NCBI GenBank assembly: GCA_950295325.1
Contig: OX485804.1
Span: 39,618,001 to 39,682,000 of the forward strand
Source: Polytrichum commune
Taxonomy: Eukaryota > Streptophyta > Polytrichopsida > Polytrichales > Polytrichaceae
DNA length: 64,000 bases
Reading direction: 5' to 3'
Made by a program: the position numbers and the translations under genes. A model generated the notes under the pieces. The model was given only the letters and a program-made list of their open reading frames with translations. It made no database searches and was not told the origin of the DNA. Of this stretch, positions 21,675-34,984 are shown piece by piece. The first letter of the stretch is position 1. Each line of letters starts with the position of its first letter.

Positions 21675-22332
21675 GTGGTTTGGCCTCACACATACCTCCC
21701 CCCGACAATTCTTGAAGATATTTTGCAACTCAACCTTCGGTGGAGGACACAATACCAAGGCCTACATTTTGGCATTATCATGAGCAGGGCGCTCACTTTG
21801 TACAAGAGCGGATTAAGGCTTTTTAGGGACATATGGGACCCATGGAAATATGACTTTCTAAGTTGGGAGGAAGCTAGAGTTAAGTTTTCTTTGGAAAAAG
21901 TCCACCGAGATTTTTGAATTCTACTCTCCTTTTCGAGATACAATGATCAACCAACAAAATGCTCAGATCACCTCACATGAATGGGTTGGCCTTTATAGGT
22001 TTATGGAGGATGCTCTACTGGAATGTGTTATTTGTGCAAGTTACCTTAAGGAGCATAGGCCTGGCCATGTTCAGTTTAGCGCCGAATTCATGAATACAAT
22101 CCCCAAATCCACCGTAGGCTCGCAATACTTTACCCTTACCGAAATTAAACTGAACACTGAGAATGCAACTCCACCTATGGCTTTTGAGGGCTGGATGACA
22201 CATGTTAGGGTGGATAGCCTCACAAGAGGGAGCAACAAAACTAAATTCAACTTGTTCTATGGGAAACTTGATCAACTCTTCTTTGACCCTGCTAGGTGGT
22301 GGTGGCTAGAGGCTACTCCTTTCCTTGCTTAA
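21675..22332 (+). pseudogene. LINE C-terminal linker region
   Basis: The first block, PTILEDILQLNLRW through RALTLYKSGLRLFRDIWDP, is the conserved region between RT and the zinc-binding domain of plant L1 elements. A second open block, 21943-22332, continues with HEWVGLYRFMEDALL. A stop and frame changes separate the blocks. Confidence 0.75.
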
Positions 22333-23067
22333 TCGGCCAAAGAGGGGAGGAAGTGGATTACTAAGCAGATTGCCCTCAAGAAGCCAATATCACACAAATG
22401 GTGGAATGAAATTCCTCCCTCGACCTCCCCCAAGTGGAATATCATATGGCATAAAACTAAGGCACAAAAAGAGGCGGCTTTCCTTTGGTCGGTCATCCAT
22501 AAGGCGGTGGCGGTAAATGAATGGCGTGGCAAAATCTCAATGGAAATTGACAAGAGTTGCCCCCATTGTGGTCCCCAATTAGTAGAATCCATTGAACACA
22601 TGTTCTACAGTTGTCCGTTGGCTCAACACAGGTGGCGATATGCTGCCAATATCATTTGGCAACTCTTTGCAAAGAAGAAGAATCTTGGTCCGCAGAAGTC
22701 CTTTTCTATGATGCAATGTCTCTTCAATCAACCTTTGTGCAAAACACTTAGAAAGTTCAGTCGTATCTGGTTCTTTCTTAGAAGTGGTCTTCCTTGGATT
22801 ATCTAGCGCCAACGGAATGATCTAGTTTTCAACAACCTACAATGGCCTTTTGAGAAAACACGTCAAGTCATTTGGGACACCTTGCAGGATTATGGTAGGA
22901 TCGAGTGGAAACAGACGTTGAAGGATTTGGAAGAGGCCCCGGACGTGGCCTACCAAGATGTCCTAAAAGAATTCGACACGACGTGGGGGGTCAAAAACCT
23001 CATTGTGACTCGGAGTAATTTAATTGTTACTTGGATGGATAGACCTCAGATGAGCATCATTTCTTGA
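22333..23067 (+). pseudogene. LINE zinc-binding C-terminus (zf-RVT type)
   Basis: It contains WNIIWHKTKAQKEAAFLWSV, then CPHCGPQLVESIEHMFYSC and HRWRYA, the Cys/His pattern of plant L1 zf-RVT domains. A TAG at 22804-22806 breaks the usual PWIIW-RQRND stretch where Trp is expected. The frame then continues to a stop at 23067. Confidence 0.85.
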
Positions 23068-23170
23068 TTTCCACTTGGGTTGCGTTGGCTCACCCAGGTT
23101 GGTTGTTTTTTGGTTTCCTTTGTAATTGATTTTCTCAATTTGTGCCAAAAAAAAAATTTTAAAAAAAATG

Positions 23171-23902
23171 CAGTTTCAAATAACACTTGAATACTGAAAG
23201 TCACTTGGGTCTTGATCAATGTAATAACCACATGTAGCAATATTCTTCCAAGCTTTTATAATTTTGTGTCAAACCAAATAGCACCTTCTGGTAGTGCTAG
23301 CAAACCAAGTTTTGATAGAAGTCCCAACAATCATTAGCATGAGTTAAGAAAAAAAGTAAACTAAATATTGTACTTCATATCACTGTAGATAAGTTGCTAC
23401 AGACGCTATTTTTTATGAATAGTTTTACAATACTGTTCTCCCAACTCACTTTTAGTTCCTCCACTACTAATTTATCCACTTTGAGTTTGGTATATTTTGC
23501 ATCATCCTAACATCATAACAATTCTGTAATAAGATATTGTCATGGATGATTGAAATGACTACAAACTAATAATTACTTAGTAAGTGACAGTACCTGCAAA
23601 ATTGTACCCAGAACTTGCTACAAGGATTAACAAATAATGTTAATTTACATTTAGTGTCGATGACACTACACGGGCGGCTTACAATTACTATTGAGCAAGA
23701 CAAATAGAATTGGTAACACTAAATACAGTATTTAGTGTAGCTTCTTTCTGAAGGTCGTAGAAACACAAATTAACCTGATAACAAAGAGAACTGTGAAATT
23801 CATTCAATTCAGAACAGTCAATTGTTGTGTGTGATTCAACATTCCTCAACTATTCTCCTTGTAAATAAATATTGCAAAAGAAAATGTAGTTACATTACTA
23901 TT
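23171..23902. other. Helicase 3' flank with a MITE fragment
   Basis: No gene. 23648-23741 contains ACACTAAATACAGTATTTAG and related bases, a fragment of the MITE family found complete at 45797-46017. Confidence 0.55.
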
Positions 23903-26900
23903 CTACAAGAGAACATTACTGTCTACCATGAGATGTTGCCTTTCCATATGTTGCAGCCAAGAGGACCAACATTTGTTTGAACTGAGTGTCGCACTGCTTC
24001 CAATAACTATCAAACCCCGTTTCGCCCGTGTGATGGCTACATTCATGCGTCTTGGGTCTGTCACGAAACCAAGACGTCCTTCCTTGTTGCAACGAACTGT
24101 GCTGAATACAATGACCTGCCAGCTCATGTTTTTTAATGAGTCTCATCCATGAAAGTTCTACAGGAAAAAGTAAGAAAATGTTACAATACCTGCCAAAATA
24201 GAAACTTTCCAATTTCTTTTTGCCTCCAGAACCACTGTAATTAATTGGATTGAATCAGATGGTGGTAAGACAGGACTAGAAGTTCCTGACATGGATACAA
24301 GGCCTAAGTTTAGCATGAATACCTCTTTCTCCCGACCTTGGAAGCCATCCACAGTTGCAATCTCGACATTCTTGAACTTCGTTGCGTCTTGCTTTTCATA
24401 TGATTGTATCAAGTCTTGTAGCAACCGCACCTGTCAGATTTATTTTGGTTAGATATAAGCCACAGAACAACAGGGACTGCCTTGTGGCTTCACAAGCGGC
24501 TCAGTATAAAGAGCGATCCTCATGGCAAGTACATACATGTTTGTCACAAGTGCCCGTGTTCCTTCTCATCCTCTGCAAATACAGAGTACAACTAAAAGCT
24601 CCCCCAAAATATTTTTGCTCCCAATCTATCCCCTTCCCCTTCTAAATCACCCTAATGAATAACATTGAAACTTTTTTTATTTGCACAATAGGTGAACTTT
24701 ACCGTCTCTTCTCAGACCCCTACTGATGCTTACCTGGGCAGCATAAGGAGCAATAACACCGATATCTCCTGATATGTCAGAATTGCTAAGCAAATGTTGC
24801 ACAATTTTCACAACTACTAATGCCTCTTGACGATTCTGCCATGAGATTCCTTCTGCTCTTGTTTCCTCCCTTCCATTGACACAGTCTACAAACAGTAGAG
24901 GTTTTTCCGAATTTGGCCAATTTAATCTGCAAATATATAGTACAAGTAAGCTAGATTCCCAAAACTGGGGACATGTTGCCAAGCTCATATAACTGCTAGC
25001 AAACAAGTTTAGCACAATGTAGGTCAATGACCACTGCAGTAAATTCTGTAAGACAAATTCTCCTGAGAACATTGTTAAAACAACATAATCCTACACATAA
25101 AACACAACTTGCATGTCAGCTCACATACTCTAAAGATGTGGAATCCTTCTTTGATTACGTAGTTATTTTGAAGATTTGAGATAACTTGAGATTTCTTGGA
25201 GAGGGGAGAGCATTTTATGGACTTTCCATGATTCTTTCCCACTAGTCAGGAACTCACCCCTTTGGTGCAGGTCTATCAGAAGGCAACGGTTGAGACACAA
25301 GTCGGTTGTCATAGAACATACGTGATGGCCATTCTGCCAATGCCGGATGCATCCTAGATCACATTAGAAGGAAAAATCTTAATACCTACTGACTTCACAA
25401 CTATGAAGCTCTCCAACGAGGAGGTTATTTGCAAATTTGGAACATGCACCAGCACAACTTTGCTTAGAAATTTTAGTAGGCTACTCCAAGAAATTCCAGA
25501 TGAAATAATGAGAATGATTGAATGCTAGTGTCAAGATGCACAACAATGCAGAAAAATTCTCATGCAAAACATGACCCAATCAGAATCAGACGTGCAACAG
25601 TACATAGGAACTGTCTCCCATTGTCCATGAACCCCTAAACAAGCAAAAACTGTTGCAGCAACACAATACCTACTATGTACCAACGTCAGGGGCTGTTGAT
25701 TGATTTTCTACACTCTGGAGCTTCTGAGATTGATGACTACATGGGAAATTCCAACGGGTTGGTTCCAACACAAGCTGAAAAGAGCGTCATTTATCAATGT
25801 CAAATTTGGAAATGTTGAATAAGCCAGAGACGCTTTTGAAATTTGACGCTCACCTATATTGAGTGTCAAGCAAGTAAGGGGTGACGCCGCCCTGCTGAAG
25901 ATGCTCAAATAGGCTCACAGGCAATCCAACCTGACCTATCCCAAACATTCCAAGGGGATTTCAGATAACAGTAGAGAACATGATAGAAAGAGAAATGTTA
26001 GTTGGAGGACTCTGGGAGAAATCCCTGCTAACCCACAGGCATCTCCACTGCTTTAACATTAATCATTAGGTCTCAATCCATTACAATAGGTTCATAGTAA
26101 TGTATATGCACCTCAACAGCCTGTTGTGAAATAACAGTTGGAGGCAGTTGAGCAGGATCTCCAACTAACACCACACTATCTGCTCCACTTCCCATCAATG
26201 GGATCAAGCCTGATGGTTCGGTAGCCTGATACATTACAAAGGCCTGATTAAAGATATCAAACTCTCAAAAGTACTGTAACTCTTAAGGATGATGTTTCAC
26301 TGAGCCTGTAAACAACACACACTGACATGCACAAAAGGGACAAGCTCACACTGCTATCACTATCTAAGTGGATCCATGCTTATGGCTATATAACCCTTCA
26401 CTGCATCCTTTAGGAACTTAGAAGCAAATATTCAAACACCAGATGTAAAAAACCTCATCTACACATTGCTCCATTAATTTACATTTCACATACTCAGGAA
26501 GGTGGCGGGAATGTAGTACACATATATATACCCATTATCATGTACCAGTGCAAGAACACAAACCCAACTCTCATGATGCAACAAATGCCTCCAATTAGCC
26601 AGTGTCTGACAGATCACCTGTGTCGCTTCATCAATGACACAAAGACGAAAGCGTCGGCCCTCCAAAACTTCATCAGCAGAACCCACACATGTTGCCATCA
26701 CCACATCCGCTCTGTGAAAGACATTGGTAGTTATTAGGTGCTTCGAACATCATACTGAAACTCAGGAAACTAAGAAACAAGGTACCAAGTTGGACAAAAT
26801 CCACAGGTGGGAAGGTTGAGTACTTGTCCAATATGTCTTTAATAGCCTGGGCTTCAAGGTCCACTGCATCCTGCCACATGGAGGTTGCCTGCTTGGCACT

Positions 26901-29900
26901 AACAATACGCTTCTTCGTGTTATTGATCTGCCTGCTCTCTTGCCTCTGTTGAATAGCAGCTTGCCTGGCTTCTGTTGCTTTCAGCATGAGAGGGTGGGCT
27001 GCAACTTGAGCAGCAATAGTGGCATCTCTAAGTGCTTCTTTAACCTGCACAAAGGACAGCATATGTATGTATGTTTAGTCGAAGTCCACACTTTATGTAC
27101 TCAATGCAAAAAAATGACAACAACTTTTTATGCGAGGACTGGAACTTTGCTCCAAAGTTGATATCAAGGGCTCAAACTCTTTGTGGGAGGAATGACAACC
27201 TTAACAGGTTGACCCACACGAACTACACGTAAACCTTGATCCAGCAAGCCTTCCAAAAGATTATCGACTGCCACATTGCTGCAATTCATAGTTATCAACT
27301 AGATACATAGTAGACATGTACATTACTGATGAACAATAGAAAAAATGCACATTGATAACTCTGTCAGCACTGATAAGCCAAGGATCCTAAGTAAGTTATT
27401 CACGAGTTCACTATTAAATGCAATGAAAAACACTAGATTTTACTGCTTCTCGAAAAAATACATGCTTACTCCACATGTATCTTCCAATATAACACAAAAT
27501 AATAATAATAACAACAACAACAACAATAATAATAATAATCCGAGCAGCTCCTGGAGTATCAAATGTACCTATCAGCACATGCGAGCACTTGACCTTGACG
27601 GCTCTGACAAAATGCAGCAATAAGCCGTACAAGTGTTCGAGTTTTTCCAGTGCCTGGAGGACCTTGCCAAAGTGTGACCCTTTGGTTCATAGCTGCTTCT
27701 ATAGCAATTCTTTGGCTTTTATTCAGATCATCCTGCATGGTTGTTAAAAGTGCTCTGATGGTGCCCTTGTGCACCCCAAAAGATTTCCCACTTATGCGCA
27801 ATGGAGGACTCTTGGCTACGGTTAACTCCTCCTGATTGATCAGAATCTTAGAGGGTGTACTCTCTGAGAGAGTGTTTTCATCTGCTCTTGCATTTACTTC
27901 TTCAACTCCCAATATTAAGCCTCTTACTGCCATTGCTCCCTCCCCTACCATCAACATTCTTTCTGACTTTGTACCATCATTTGAGGTTTTGGATTGCGCT
28001 ACAGTTGCTGTGGAAAGGAGAGAGCCTTTGATGTCTTGTCTAAGTAGTGGGGAGGCAAAGCAGTCAATTGCCAGCATACAACGTTCATATGTGACACGGT
28101 TAGCTGAGACATCAAGACGCCACTTGGACATCACATTCAGGTCTTTTGCCTGACGTGATGAAACTGCAACTCGCAAAAATCTGTCCTACAACAAAGATTA
28201 CGTATTTTTAAGAGTGCACATAAGATCCAGAAAGGCCATCGAAAGTACAAATTTAAAATGGATATATAACAATCAATAAGGTAAACCACCAGAGAAGCTC
28301 TTTGATCCAGCTGCATAAAATGAGATATAATGCTTTTGTGTTTTCATAACCCTTACAATAATTCTGGAACTACGTATCCAAAGTAGACAAGGAATTCATG
28401 AAAGAGAGTAGGCACCTGCGTGCTCGCTCCATAACCACACCCTCAAACACACCATCCTCATCATCTAGTGGATTTTTGTGGCTAATGGCAACCATATCCC
28501 CCTGATTCAGAAGCATATACACCAATTTCGTTCAATTCACTAATCCCAGTGCACAAAGAGATACAATTTACAAAACCCAGAAAATGCAAGCTGGACTCTG
28601 AGAAAAGGAGGATAATCCACCTGACTGAATTGATGTTGAGAAGGGAGAAGTCCACCTTTTGTGTGGGTACTGAAAAAGCGGAATATCTGATCTCTATACA
28701 ATCCACACACAAGTTTTGATGCGTTTAGGCAACTCCAAGTATGTACTCATCAGCAAATGTCACCAACATTGAGCTCTTATTGCAGAGACTCCCATGAGGC
28801 ATATCACATCTGTTCACATGTGTACATAATCTCCACATAAAATTTGAGAAACTAACATTCTTAGAATAAGTATGCGAGGGTTTATCCTGATCTCACGACT
28901 ATCAAATTGCAATCAAATCGATCGTGATCAAGTTGCCCTTATTGCAACTTACAAGTTGTGGTCAATCCACACTCACTTTATCAGTTCAGTGAAAGTGGAC
29001 ACAGGTGATAAAGCCAAGGACATAACATTCTTAAGTGGCCTATTTAGGTCCAAATGTAATTGGAAGAATCCTCAGGTGATCCAGATAACCTAGGAATGAC
29101 TCCATTGGGGACGCATCTCTTCAATCAAACCTTGATCGATGGAACAAGGCCTTCTGTCCAAAACTAGGCAACAGTGAGGTGTGGACTAACGAGAGCTTGC
29201 TAATAGACTATCCTCAGCATTCATGCATGTACTCAAGGACCTTGATTCTTGACGAATCATTCTTAAAGCTACAATAGAAAGAGAACGCCCTCAGACATGT
29301 TTAGGAATGCTATGGATGTGCAAATCCATGTAAAGTTAACAAATGTTATACAAGCTTCCCAACAGTTGTGTTTTAGTTGTTTCACGAAGGATGTATTCAC
29401 AAGTATTGAATTGACATTCTTGTTACATTGTAAACCCTAATCACACAGATCCACCACAACGTTCCCATAATCAACAGCATATCGTAGTGCATTCTGGTCT
29501 TAACTCATAATATAACCTATGAAATGCACTCGAGAAGATTTGTTGAACAGTATAATTATTGCACAAAAAATACTTAGCTCCTTACAGACCTACCGTAAGA
29601 CTGAATGCCCCCATCCAATTTATTGAGACATACATACCGATACATCAACCATCAGGACACACAGATAGACCAAACAGCACATAACTCTCATCTTGATCAA
29701 GTGGCCCTTATTGGCACTTACAAGTTGCAGGCAATCCTCACTGACTTTATCAGTTTAGTTGAAGCGGACACAGATTATAAAGCCAAGTGTACACCTTGCA
29801 TTCGTTTACACCTGCTGCACTAGCTTCTCAACATTTGTGTTTTGGTTGTTTCACTAAGTAATGTAATCTCAAGTATTGTATTGGCATTCTTGTTACATTT

Positions 29901-31169
29901 TCAAACCCTGATGGAACAGATGGCACTATAAAATTCGCATACATCAAGGACATACTGTACTGTATTTTGGTCACTAAATTTAGGCTAGAATAAGCTGTAA
30001 AATGTACATAAGAATTGTATAATGAACAATATAATAACTGCACAAATTGTACTTAACTCCTTACAAACCCAACATTGACTGATGAATGCCCTCTCAAAAA
30101 TGTTGAGCGATGACACACATACCGATATAATCGACCATCGGGACGCACAGACAGATCAAACAGCGCATATCCCTCATCCTGCAGCCGTTGCTTTGACCAC
30201 TCTCTTACCCGCTTCTTCATTCCCTCCAGCTCCTCGTCCTGTCCACATAAGCGGACCCACATTATCGCCAACTCAACACATGGGAAACGTGCATTTACTT
30301 AACTACAGAACACCATAAACCTGGCCGCCACACGAAAAACACCTTCTCGACACTTCTGGCACCTTAAATAACACTGGAAACTTCAAATGCGTGGAAATCA
30401 TTTTACCTAAGGTATCCGGGCCTCAGTTACTTTTCTTAATCAGACGTGGTGTGTCGCTAGGTGTGAATCTACGAACGGATAACATAAAAGGTATCATGTG
30501 CTTAAAAGATATTGGACTACGTCTCCAAAATGTTTGTTGAACATTCTTCGCTCAGTAGTCAACATAATTGAGGGCTTACATGACTATTTATTGATTGAGA
30601 ATCGTCACTTTGATAATGAATATCCATAAGAGCTCCAAACATTTTGAGGAAAATGGCTACGGCCACGATTTGGAAATGGCAATCATCTTTCGCTAACTTG
30701 ATAGCGTGCAGAGCTAAAAGTGTCCGTCTAAGTCTCACTTACCTTACCAAGTCACCTCATGACCGAAACCAAACCAAACAAAACAAAAATCTTAGAGAAT
30801 TCGAGCCGCAGAGAATATTCCTCATCCGTAACCCCTTGGGAACAAGTACGCATTCAAAAGGGAGAGACGCGGAAACACGTAAGTTACCAATTCGGATGCG
30901 AGGGCGGTTGCAAAGCGACTACGGTATCGCTCGAGGACAACTCTGCGACGCTCCTGTTTCTGCCCGCGTTGCCGCGTCCCGCCCTTCCCTTCTTCCTGCG
31001 GTTCCCTGCTCCGGCATTGCACTGCCAATCGAATGTTCCTCCCATTCTTGCATTCCTTCTTCAATTTCTTCAGTTTCAGTCCATGCAATCCGAGTCCTAA
31101 CGTGGGATTCCAATCCCTGGGCCCGCAATTCGGCACCGGGAGTGCGCACCTCGCGAGGCAGAGCGCCAT
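23903..31169 (-). CDS. SMUBP-2/IGHMBP2-like superfamily 1B helicase, 14 exons
   Basis: Exons on the minus strand: 31169-30888, 30238-30123, 28693-28621, 28501-28416, 28180-27569, 27278-27200, 27044-26786, 26709-26618, 26225-26112, 25930-25854, 25353-25258, 24926-24734, 24430-24323, 24115-23903. All joins are GT-AG and in phase, giving 799 residues. Helicase motifs: GPPGTGKT (359-366), VIDEATQ (527-533), GDPAQLPP (555-562), QYRMHP (595-600), TVDGFQG (719-725), RRMNVAITRAKRG (751-763). This order marks an Upf1-like SF1B nucleic-acid helicase. The N-terminus MALCLARCALPVPNC, followed by a basic region, looks like an organelle targeting peptide; plants have a plastid-predicted member of this family. 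No lesion was found, so this is the one intact host gene. The ATG was chosen as the first in the exon that leaves the family-like VLERYRSRF segment in frame. Short exons 3-4 rest on phase and homology only. Confidence 0.93.
27498..27540. repeat. (AAT)n/(AAC)n microsatellite in helicase intron 5
   Basis: Alternating AAT and AAC triplets between exons 5 and 6, about 30 bp inside the intron from exon 5. Confidence 0.9.
29345..30250. repeat. Tandem duplication carrying a dead copy of helicase exon 2
   Basis: Intron DNA at about 29345-29600 matches 29830-30110, and 29632-29700 matches real exon 2 (30123-30238). The minus-strand copy reads LFGLSVCPDG before a stop, where the real exon has LFDLSVRPDGRLYR. 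It even keeps the GTATGT donor. A further relative of the adjoining intron sequence lies at 28917-29020. Confidence 0.85.
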
Positions 31170-32285
31170 CGCCACGCTCAAGTTCAGGAAAGACAGTCCG
31201 CCATAGCCGTCATAGCTAAGCTCAAAGGCTCACTAAAAGGTAGACGTGTGTTAATCCAACATAAGGTGGATAGGTCTTAAATGGTTACTTTCTCCCACTA
31301 GCCCACTTCTTGTATGATATGAAACACGCAATGAGTATGAGATCGTTAGCAAATCCAAATCGAGGCCTTAGAAACCTCCCTCATAATTTTTGGAGCTCGT
31401 ATAAATATCTTATTCATTATCAAAGTGAATGTTCTTGTGCTTGTTAACTGGTCATATAGGTCATATCCCAATTATGTTGATTATTGAGCTTAACAATGAT
31501 TTTCAAATTCTGAACACGTAGTCCAATCTTTTTTAAACACGTTTTTCTTTTGTAAATATTTTTGAAGCCACACGAAACTACATCTCTTTGAACAAGTGTC
31601 CAAATAAGATGAGTAACCAAATCGTGCACGTTCTACCTTAGCAAGAATTTGGACATGTATATTTGAGTGGTATGTGGTTTAAGCATGGGTCTAAGACTGG
31701 ACACCCAAAAGGCATCATGTTACTACATGTTCAAAATAAGCTGACCACTGTAGACTCAACAGTCAACATAATCGGGGGGACATGTACGACCACATAATGC
31801 ACAAGAGTGTTCACTTCAATAATGAATAAGACATTCCTATGGAATCCGTAAATTTAGAGACAAGTACGCATGCATGGTCCCAATGTTGTTGTTGTTGTTG
31901 TTTATATACATATATAAAGGTCTGCATGTTGACTATATGATGTACAATGAAGAATGTCATATAATTTCTTGTTTATTTTATCCAGATTCTAAGTTGGTGA
32001 TAGGTTCTAATTTATTCTTAAAACTTTGAGTTAAGTCACAAGAGGGGTGTTAATATTAACATGTTTGTTGGCAATGACATAGGTTGTGTACATGGCATTT
32101 GATGTGGAGTTGGCAATGACCTACCATGGTGCCCCCCATTGACTTTTTGTGTTTTTTTACAAAAATTTTGATTCATAAGGAGAGGGAAACACACACACAC
32201 GCCTTCTCTTAATTTTTTTAGTGCAATATGGCATCATGGAGCCCCCAAGAAAAACATTGCTATGAATACAATCAACTTGCACTAA
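31170..32285. other. Upstream of helicase: dispersed repeats
   Basis: No gene. Segments such as AACAGTCAACATAATCG near 31755 recur near 30550, and the stretch GTTAGCAAATCCAAATC near 31345 recurs near 46620, so this is old dispersed repeat. No clear TATA box was assigned to the helicase. Confidence 0.5.
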
Positions 32286-32955
32286 GGGCCAGTTCACATG
32301 TGATCCCAAGTCCCATTCATGTTACCAAGTCCCAACATGGATAAAAGTCCCAACTTTTGAGCCTCAAGAAGCCATTAAAATATGGTTAATTATCATCAAA
32401 ATCATATCTAATATTTGTGGGACTTGTGTTGAGAGTTGGGTCTAGCTTTGTGCTTGACCCAACTCAACACAAAAGTCCCAAGCCTCGTCTTCAAAAAGTG
32501 TTGCCATGTAGGCATCCCGACTTGGGACTTAGGACTTGGGACCCCATGTGAAGTGGTAAGTCCCAACTATTCCATGCTCTCAACGGCTGAGATTGCACAT
32601 ATTGACTTGGGACTTAGGACTTGGGACCCCATGTGAAGTGGTAAGTCCCAACTTTTCCATGCTCTCAACAGCTGAGATTGCACAGATCGACTTAGGACTT
32701 GGGACCCATGCGAAGTGGTAAGTCCAAACTTCCATGCTCTCAACGGCTGAGATTGCACATATTGACTTAGGACTTGGGACCCATGCGAAGTGGTAAGTCC
32801 CAACTTTCATGCTCTCAACGGCTGAGATTGCACATATTGACTTAGGACTTGGGACCCATGCGAAGTGGTAAGTCCCAACTTCCATGCTCTCAACAACTCA
32901 GATTGCGCACATTGACTTGGGACTTAAGACTTGAGAAACCCGTGTGAACCGGCCC
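32286..32955. mobile_element. PIF/Harbinger-like MITE with internal tandem repeats
   Basis: The ends are GGGCCAGTTCACATG and, inverted, GGGCCGGTTCACACG, flanked by the direct repeat TAA (32283-32285, 32956-32958). The family usually duplicates a 3-bp TNA/TTA target. It has no coding potential. Its end sequence matches the element at 33696-34079, so both probably use one transposase. Confidence 0.85.
32519..32930. repeat. Five-unit 74-84 bp tandem repeat inside the MITE
   Basis: Each unit runs from GACTTAGGACTTGGGACCC to TCAACGGCTGAGATTGCACA; two units of about 84 bp are followed by three of about 75 bp. It gives an apparent repetitive open frame on the minus strand that is not a gene. Confidence 0.9.
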
Positions 32956-33335
32956 TAATTGCGTGATTCATATGCTACAAGAAGCGGGTGCAAGGAGAAA
33001 AGTATCCAAATAACACACGTCTACGGTTCTACCCCCATAGCCAACATAGCCCACATTGGCCATTGCCAAATGTTGTCAAGAGTGCACGGGAGCCACTAGC
33101 TTGGACAATGAGGAAGTGAGGAGGAGGAGGAGGAGCCCCGCCACTTGCATGGCTACATAATTATTCCATGGGCACGTGAATTTGAAATACCTCGGGACTT
33201 GGAATTTGGGACCATTGAGCTCCAAGATTTGAGCAACCAACTAAGTTAACGTATGTGAGCTCCAACATCTGGGTAGCAGTTCGATTGGTGTGATATGGGA
33301 CACATGTTTAGGGCCATTGATATGGTGTGGAGTAC

Positions 33336-34092
33336 AACTACACTAAATAGTCCTATTAGTGTGGATGGAAAACTAGCATGGAACCAATTAATGTGGGTCA
33401 CACTAATTTTCTAGTCGAGGTGGAATCAGCTTGGTTTCAATATCCTGCGTCTACCCCCAAGTCTTCATGAAGAATTTCAACCAACACATTGAATATTAGT
33501 TATAGGACAAAAGTAGCACATGATAAAAAGAATCACCCAGGCTAATTATTATTTTATATAATTACTATGGTCCACACTAATTGTCTTCTAGAGATTTAGC
33601 GTGGGTTGAAAGTTACTGTGGCCCACATTAATACTCATTATGAAATTAGCATGGGCTCTAGAAATTATGGTGGTCCATCGTAACATGATTATTTAGGGCC
33701 GGTTCACACTATGGCCAAACTTCGAGAGGAGAAGCGTTTGGACCAATGAAAATGCAGAAATGTCCAAAGTCCGTCCTCTCGGCCTTCACACTAGAGGCCG
33801 AAGTCCAAAGGACATCGCCTCCAAAAGAGCCTCCGTGGCAACACTTTTAGGAAGTTATGACGCCAAGAGTTGGGCCTCTCGAGCAAAGTTTGGGTCGAGA
33901 AAAATGCTCGACCCAAACTTCCGTCGAGAGGCCGAACTTTTTTTTCATTCAAATATTCAAAATCTGACAGTGGATTATTTTAAAATACTTTTTCAACCCA
34001 AAGGCTTCTCCTCTCGACATAGTTTGGTCCATAAAAGTGACGCTTCTCCTCTCGACTTGGCCATAGTGTGAACCGGCCCTTAGTGTACTTTG
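33336..34092. mobile_element. MITE-like repeat, copy 2, interrupted by another MITE
   Basis: Homologous to 4801-5195. Once the inner element is set aside, its ends ACTACACTAAATAGT and ATTATTTAGTGTACT are inverted repeats. The inner insertion lies inside its right end. Confidence 0.65.
33696..34079. mobile_element. 384-bp PIF/Harbinger-like MITE
   Basis: Terminal inverted repeats GGGCCGGTTCACACTATGGC at the left and the exact inverse at the right, flanked by TTA duplications (33693-33695, 34080-34082). Shorter GAGAGGAGAAGCG inverted blocks follow inside. An internal hairpin of the GTTTGGGTCG family lies at 33886-33920. Confidence 0.92.
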
Positions 34093-34984
34093 GTTACATT
34101 GATCTTCACACAACGCTTCCTAGTGGATTGTGGTCGTGGATTGATGCGGAAAACAACTTTGGTGGCATCCATATTTACACACCATTTTCTCAATGGATTT
34201 GTGACCATTGATGATTCATAGAACTCAACACATTGTTTAGCACATCTATTCTAAATACCGGATGAATCTTGAACCGTGAATCTTCAAAGTGTTTATTATA
34301 TATGTGTCTCAAACTGCGTCCTTGGCTCTCATGGTCAAGTTGTATTCATCTTAGTGAGGAATTTGTAGGAGTTGCTTTGGGGGCAAGGCTCACAATTAGC
34401 CGTGGTTACCGTAATCACTCCCTACCTATTAAATTACCTATGAATCATCAACGGTCACAATCCATCGAGAAAATGGTCACCAATAAGACCCACCAAAAAT
34501 TGACTTTAACTATTTGCTCATTTATTTATAAGGGCGATTGTAGGTGTGATTACCATAGTAAGCTATTACAATGGAAGCAGTTCATGTAGATTTTTGCCTC
34601 AAATGAAAATGGATTCAACACAAAATAGAAGCCTAGTAGGGTTTGTTTCATAGATACTTGTTACCAACACTTTGAAAGCTCGTGGTCCGTTTCTACAGTG
34701 TCCCAAAAAAGGTTCAATTACCAATAAGACCAAACCAAATATGATTCAAAGCACTATGACAATAGCGTTGGTGCTCATATACTCAATAGGACATTTACAT
34801 GTATAGTTAAGGTATGCAAATAAATCTATAACCAACATTGGTCAATCCGATGTGAATTTGAGTGCGTTGATCCTACCCTGCTCAAGAATCTTCTTGGTGT
34901 AGGGTGGGGTTTACTGCCTACCTTGCGATGGTTGGGTTCTTGGCTTCCTACTTACCTAGCTACTGTAGTTTTCTTAATCAAGTA
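34093..34984. other. Intergenic DNA
   Basis: No supportable gene; short open frames only. Confidence 0.5.

Larger units (their letters stand above)
19139..23160 (+). mobile_element. L1-type LINE, 5'-truncated and interrupted
   Basis: The coding sequence begins abruptly inside the RT (NWRPITLLNTTYKIFAKAL), runs through RT and thumb, is split by an insertion at roughly 20410-21670, and resumes to a zinc-binding C-terminus. The 3' tail ends in an A/T-rich run at 23143-23170. A short homologous 3' tail lies at 46335-46460. The abrupt start and the tail are typical of truncated target-primed insertion. Confidence 0.85.

Noticed and set aside
30644-31219. 191-codon plus-strand frame
   Set aside because: It is antisense to helicase exon 1 (30888-31169), whose phase fits the following exon.
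32567-32885. Minus-strand open frames with repeated YHFAWVPSPKSICAI
   Set aside because: They are translations of the tandem repeat inside a MITE.
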